From assembly GCA_029865665.1 (NCBI GenBank), contig JARXAV010000189.1:1-5325 (forward strand): a stretch of 5,325 nt of DNA, read 5' to 3'. Positions within the stretch are counted from its first letter, which is position 1. Each line of letters begins with the position of its first letter. The DNA comes from Flectobacillus sp. (lineage in GTDB: Bacteria; Bacteroidota; Bacteroidia; Cytophagales; Spirosomataceae). Below the pieces are notes generated by a model that was not told the origin of the DNA, did not search any database, and was given only the letters and a program-made list of their open reading frames with translations. This document shows, in pieces, positions 4,490 to 5,325 of the stretch. The position numbers and the translations under genes are program-made.

Positions 4490-5305
4490 ATGAATCGTAA
4501 GTGTAATCTTCTTGCCATTGCTTTAGGAATCTTAATGACCTCTTTCCTTTTTTCATGTGGGACAACACAACAAATGGTCTATTTTCAAGGCGATACTTCC
4601 AAGTATGTACCTTTGAAAGTCATTAAACCTCAGGTAGTTAGAATTCAACCAAACGATATTTTGAGTATTGCTGTTAGCAGTTTAAGTGAAGAATCGAACA
4701 AGATTTTTGAACTTCCTATTACAGCAGGTTTACGCTATACAAATTTCCCAGGCGGTAGCTCTGGTGCGTCCCAAGGTATTCAACCACTTGGCTACGAAGT
4801 AGATTCTTTGGGTAACGTAGAAGCACCTTTAATTGGCACTGTCAATTTATCTGGTCTTACTGCCGCAGAAGCCGCTGATAGAATCAAGAAAAAACTAAAC
4901 GTGTTTTTAAAAGAACCTACGGTCAACGTTAGAATATTAAATCATCAGTTCACTATGTTGGGTGAAGTAAACAGACCTGGTACTTATAATTTATTGGATA
5001 ATCGTACTTCCATTATTGCTGCTCTTGGTGTTGCAGGAGATTTGACAACGTATGCTCAGCGTACGAACGTCGTACTGATTCGTGAGGAAAACGGTAAACG
5101 CCAAGAAGTACGTCTGAATTTGTTATCTCAAGACATTCTTAATTCGCCTTACTATTTTTTAAGAAATGGAGATATCATTTATGTAGAACCATCACGTGTA
5201 AAAGCCAATTACAATGACCATACCTATCAATTAATGCCAATTGTTACCAGTGTAGTATCGGCGGTGGTCTCTGTAGGGGTCTTGTTAATCAACATTACTC
5301 GCTAA
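4490..5305 (+). CDS. Polysaccharide export outer-membrane lipoprotein, Wza/BexD type
   Basis: Carries capsule or exopolysaccharide chains across the envelope as a ring-shaped oligomer, together with a Wzc-type inner-membrane partner. 271 residues. The signal peptide runs from residue 1 to 22, with lipobox LFSC and lipidated Cys23. The polysaccharide export domain covers about 48-150, with RIQPNDILSI near its start and YEVDSLGNVEAPLIG, then LTAAEAADRIKKKL. An SLBB domain follows at about 153-235: LGEVNRPGTY, then RNGDIIYVEP near its end. A hydrophobic segment at about 249-269 ends the protein and should be the membrane-spanning helix. It is shorter than E. coli Wza (about 379), as in many Bacteroidota versions. 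The start is the ATG at 4490 after an A-rich stretch with no Shine-Dalgarno, common in this phylum. The next gene, probably a Wzc-like tyrosine kinase or chain-length protein, is outside the window. This is likely the first gene of its locus, given the promoters and long gap before it. Confidence 0.93.
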   Translation: MNRKCNLLAIALGILMTSFLFSCGTTQQMVYFQGDTSKYVPLKVIKPQVVRIQPNDILSIAVSSLSEESNKIFELPITAGLRYTNFPGGSSGASQGIQPLGYEVDSLGNVEAPLIGTVNLSGLTAAEAADRIKKKLNVFLKEPTVNVRILNHQFTMLGEVNRPGTYNLLDNRTSIIAALGVAGDLTTYAQRTNVVLIREENGKRQEVRLNLLSQDILNSPYYFLRNGDIIYVEPSRVKANYNDHTYQLMPIVTSVVSAVVSVGVLLINITR

Positions 5306-5325
5306 TCCTTATTGCAACCACATAG

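Noticed and set aside
4751..4760. GGCGGTAGCT, matching the start of the enterobacterial ops/RfaH element near a polysaccharide gene
   Set aside because: It lies inside the export gene coding for Gly-Gly-Ser-Ser, not in the leader, and RfaH/ops control is not expected in Bacteroidota.

Overview
This 5.3 kb window comes from an A/T-rich member of the Bacteroidota, possibly from the Cytophagales/Flavobacteriales range. Four features point there. Promoter-like sites follow the phylum's TTTG-N(about 20)-TAnnTTTG pattern. Two small proteins have Bacteroidota-style lipoprotein signals. A tRNA-Glu lacks an encoded CCA end and has a G1-U72 acceptor pair. Intergenic AATTATCA and TGCC/GGCA low-complexity repeats resemble families I recall from this phylum. 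The placement below phylum is a guess.

Layout: (1) 1-1500 is the 3' three quarters of ligA, the NAD-dependent DNA ligase, cut by the window edge. (2) 1502-1543 holds three 14-bp tandem repeats, directly followed by dapA (1556-2437), which encodes the first committed enzyme of lysine/diaminopimelate synthesis. A probable terminator sits at 2503-2538. (3) About 2451-2745 is a non-coding composite repeat: inverted GGCA/TGCC-rich arms around two adjacent small hairpins. (4) 2857-3318 encodes a small unrecognised lipoprotein. It has a promoter candidate and a hairpin that would cover its ribosome binding site. (5) 3429-3642 is a complete tRNA-Glu(TTC) unit with promoter, tRNA and strong terminator. 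(6) 3643-4489 is about 850 bp without a credible gene. Its first half is relatively GC-rich (about 41% over 3841-4020) and full of inverted repeats, so it may encode a structured RNA. Its second half is very A/T-rich (about 23% GC over 4141-4380) and contains two promoter candidates. (7) 4490-5305 is a complete Wza-type polysaccharide export lipoprotein, probably the first gene of a capsule/exopolysaccharide locus that continues past the window.

The genes form four separate units: ligA-dapA housekeeping (probably cotranscribed), a lone lipoprotein, a lone tRNA, and the start of an envelope polysaccharide operon. All annotated genes and the tRNA are on the + strand. No clear new defence or mobile system is visible. 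The least explained parts are the composite repeat after dapA and the structured, gene-free region before the polysaccharide export gene.
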